Assembly (NCBI GenBank): GCA_016234595.1
Contig: JACRBG010000034.1
Coordinates: 1-64,000, forward strand
From: Chloroflexota bacterium
Lineage (GTDB): Bacteria > Chloroflexota > Anaerolineae > Aggregatilineales > J027
Length of the DNA stretch: 64,000 nucleotides
Reading direction: 5' to 3'
Below, piece by piece: positions 62,313 through 64,000 of the stretch (its first letter is position 1; every line of letters begins with the position of its first letter). The position numbers and the translations under genes are program-made. The notes under the pieces were generated by a model. The model searched no databases. It was not told the origin of the DNA and worked only from the letters and a program-made list of their open reading frames with translations.

Positions 62313-64000
62313 ATGAAGTCTTTACGCCCTGACCCCGATACTTTCCCCAAACATAGGCTACCCCAAGATGCGGAACGCCCACGCGGTAAACTGAAAGTAT
62401 TTCTGGGCTATGCCGCAGGAGTCGGAAAAACCTACGCGATGCTGGAAGCAGCACAGCAGCGCCTTGAAGAAGGAATTGATGTCGTGGCAGGTTATGTCGA
62501 AACACACGGGCGGGCCGAAACCGATCTCCTTGCCCGTGATCTTGTGTTTATCCCACGCCAGATGGTTCACTATCACGGCGTTACCCTCCCCGAGATGAAT
62601 CTGGACGCCATTCTGAAGCGTCTCCCAGAACTAGTCCTCGTCGATGAACTTGCCCATCCTAATCCGCCAGAAATGCGCCATACCAAACGCTATCAGGATG
62701 TCGAAGAACTCTTGAATATGGGGATCGATGTCTACACAACGCTCAATATCCAGAATCTTGAAAGTCTGAATGATATTGTCGCGCAGATTACGGGAATTGT
62801 GGTGCGGGAAACGCTTCCGGATCGAATTCTCGATCTAGCTGATCAAATCGTGTTGGTCGATCTGCCACCCGAAGAACTGCTCCAGCGTTTACACGAAGGT
62901 AAAGTTTATATCCCCGAACAGACTACCTTCCCCATGCAAAAGTTTTTCCGACAGGGCAACCTTACGGCCTTGCGGGAAATCGCTTTACGGCGAACGGCGC
63001 GGCGCGTGGATGATCAGATGAATGCCTATATGCAGCAGCAGGCGATTAGCGGCCCTTGGGCAGCCGGGGAACGCCTACTTGTTTCCATCAGCCCCAATCC
63101 TCTCAGCCAGCGTTTGATCCGCACTGCCAAACGTTTAGCACAGGAGCTTGATGCCGAATGGTATGCTGTTTATATCGAAACACCCACCGACACCCGACTT
63201 AGCACCGAAGACAGTGCTCAAACCGCCAACAACCTGCGGCTGGCGGAGGAATTGGGTGCGAAGATAGTCACGCTGCCCGGCGATAATATTGCTGAGTCGC
63301 TGATGCAGTACGCCAATACCCATAACATTACCAAAATTATCGTTGGTAAGCCGCTAAAGCCCCGCTGGCTGGAATTCCTCAAGGGTTCAATTGTGGATCA
63401 GCTTATTCGTAAAAGCGGCAATATTGATATTTATGTGATCAGCAGTACTACGCCTGTTGCACCGCCTTCGCCCCTTATTCGTCCGGCTGGTGAGTTGCAT
63501 CTTAAACACTATTTGGCTGCGGTTGGCCTCGTAAGCATCACTTCCCTGCTGGGGCTGCCTATTGCGCATTTCATTTCACCCACCAATCTAGTGATGTCCT
63601 ATCAGTTGGCGGTTTTGATTGCTGCCATTCGCTATGGGCGTGGCGCAGCAACGCTGACGGCAGTTTTGAGCGTTTTTGCGTTTAACTTCTTTTTCGTGCC
63701 ACCGCGTTGGACGTTCTTGGTTCACGATATCGGATACATTTTGACCTTTGCAGGACTGTTAAGCGTGGGGCTGGTGAGTGCGAGGCTTGCAGCGCGGGTA
63801 CGGGAACATGCCAGAGCTGCGGAACAACGTGAATTGCAGGCAATGGCACTCTATGCCTTTAGCCGCGATCTTTCTGCCAGCGTTGAGCTTAATAGGGTAC
63901 TTCAGGACGTGCTTGCTCACACGAGCGAGACATTTAATGCGGATGTGGCAATCTGGTTGTATGAACATGACACGCTCGAATTGAGAATCATGACGGATCA
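62313..64000 (+). CDS. kdpD: KdpD-type osmosensitive K+ sensor histidine kinase, 3' end beyond the window
   Basis: This open frame runs from the ATG at 62313 (GAGG 5 bases upstream) to the window edge without a stop, 562 codons. The N-terminal KdpD domain has Walker A GYAAGVGKT (32-40), the LVDELAHPNPPEMRHTKRYQDVEELL region (two halves) and GIDVYTTLNIQNLESLNDIV. A universal-stress-protein-like domain follows (about 235-375, with IIVGKPLKPRWLEFLKGS). The DUF4118 four-helix membrane segment spans about 400-495, ending in a GAF-like domain start (LYAFSRDLSASVELNRVLQDV). The histidine kinase core must lie outside. Together with kdpE it should sense K+ limitation. Confidence 0.92.
   Translation, partial: MKSLRPDPDTFPKHRLPQDAERPRGKLKVFLGYAAGVGKTYAMLEAAQQRLEEGIDVVAGYVETHGRAETDLLARDLVFIPRQMVHYHGVTLPEMNLDAILKRLPELVLVDELAHPNPPEMRHTKRYQDVEELLNMGIDVYTTLNIQNLESLNDIVAQITGIVVRETLPDRILDLADQIVLVDLPPEELLQRLHEGKVYIPEQTTFPMQKFFRQGNLTALREIALRRTARRVDDQMNAYMQQQAISGPWAAGERLLVSISPNPLSQRLIRTAKRLAQELDAEWYAVYIETPTDTRLSTEDSAQTANNLRLAEELGAKIVTLPGDNIAESLMQYANTHNITKIIVGKPLKPRWLEFLKGSIVDQLIRKSGNIDIYVISSTTPVAPPSPLIRPAGELHLKHYLAAVGLVSITSLLGLPIAHFISPTNLVMSYQLAVLIAAIRYGRGAATLTAVLSVFAFNFFFVPPRWTFLVHDIGYILTFAGLLSVGLVSARLAARVREHARAAEQRELQAMALYAFSRDLSASVELNRVLQDVLAHTSETFNADVAIWLYEHDTLELRIMTD

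Noticed and set aside
1-64000. CRISPR arrays, rRNA genes and insertion sequences
   Set aside because: I looked for regularly spaced repeats, rRNA-like stretches and transposase genes with terminal repeats and saw none.

Overview
The window is a bacterial chromosome segment of moderate G+C, densely coded, with 64 kb of mostly metabolic and envelope genes. The gene mix suggests a heterotrophic member of the Chloroflexota (Anaerolineae-like): many carbohydrate and polyamine ABC systems, a lipoyl-type pyruvate dehydrogenase beside two ferredoxin-dependent 2-oxoacid oxidoreductases, envelope polysaccharide genes and no lipopolysaccharide-specific genes. This placement is inferred from gene content and protein style only; there is no rRNA or other phylogenetic marker in the window.

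Layout. 34-3311 (-) encodes pyruvate dehydrogenase E1 alpha, E1 beta and E2, followed upstream by a threonine dehydrogenase-type enzyme and a large secreted kexin-like S8 protease. 7874-13376 (-) is a sugar operon: binding protein, two permeases, GH4 glycosidase and PfkB kinase, but no ATPase. 13699-15230 (-) holds a methyltransferase-like protein and a multi-spanning membrane protein. 15330-20916 (-) is a PotABCD-type polyamine transporter with an aldehyde dehydrogenase inside it, preceded by an M20 amidase (21067-22305). 22397-25736 is a small, visibly A+T-richer polysaccharide block (two GT2 enzymes, a flippase). 25989-30557 (+) is NifJ plus a dihydroorotate-dehydrogenase-like protein. 30692-31477 (-) is a priming sugar transferase and 31652-34392 (-) is a four-subunit ferredoxin-dependent 2-oxoacid oxidoreductase. 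34600-38865 (-) holds a kinase-like APH protein, a class V aminotransferase, a WD40 protein and an SH3 plus lysozyme-like protein. 39134-42815 (+) is a heterodimeric ABC exporter, and 42871-49874 (-) holds an M16C protease, a hydrolase, two HtrA-like proteases, a LuxR regulator and a LysE exporter.

The most interesting region is 49982-57009. A microprotein ending in I-Y-x-x-F (54691-54831), an MBOAT acyltransferase and an SGNH protein are transcribed leftward. A carrier protein and a fatty-acyl-AMP-ligase-like enzyme are transcribed rightward from the same short intergenic region. Together they are the five component types of the Dlt (D-alanylation) pathway, but with a FAAL-like rather than D-alanine-type activating enzyme, in a probable non-teichoic-acid organism. 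I read it as a candidate undescribed acylation system for an envelope polymer.

The right end holds a tRNA-Asp, a badly decayed serine recombinase with associated small ORFs, and a 16-bp direct repeat of the tRNA 3' end. Beyond that is a potassium module: a KdpE-type regulator, a KimA-like K+ importer broken by a poly-G frameshift, and a KdpD sensor kinase that runs off the window edge. Strong intrinsic terminators are visible at many operon ends. Two of them sit between a solute-binding-protein gene and the rest of its transporter operon.
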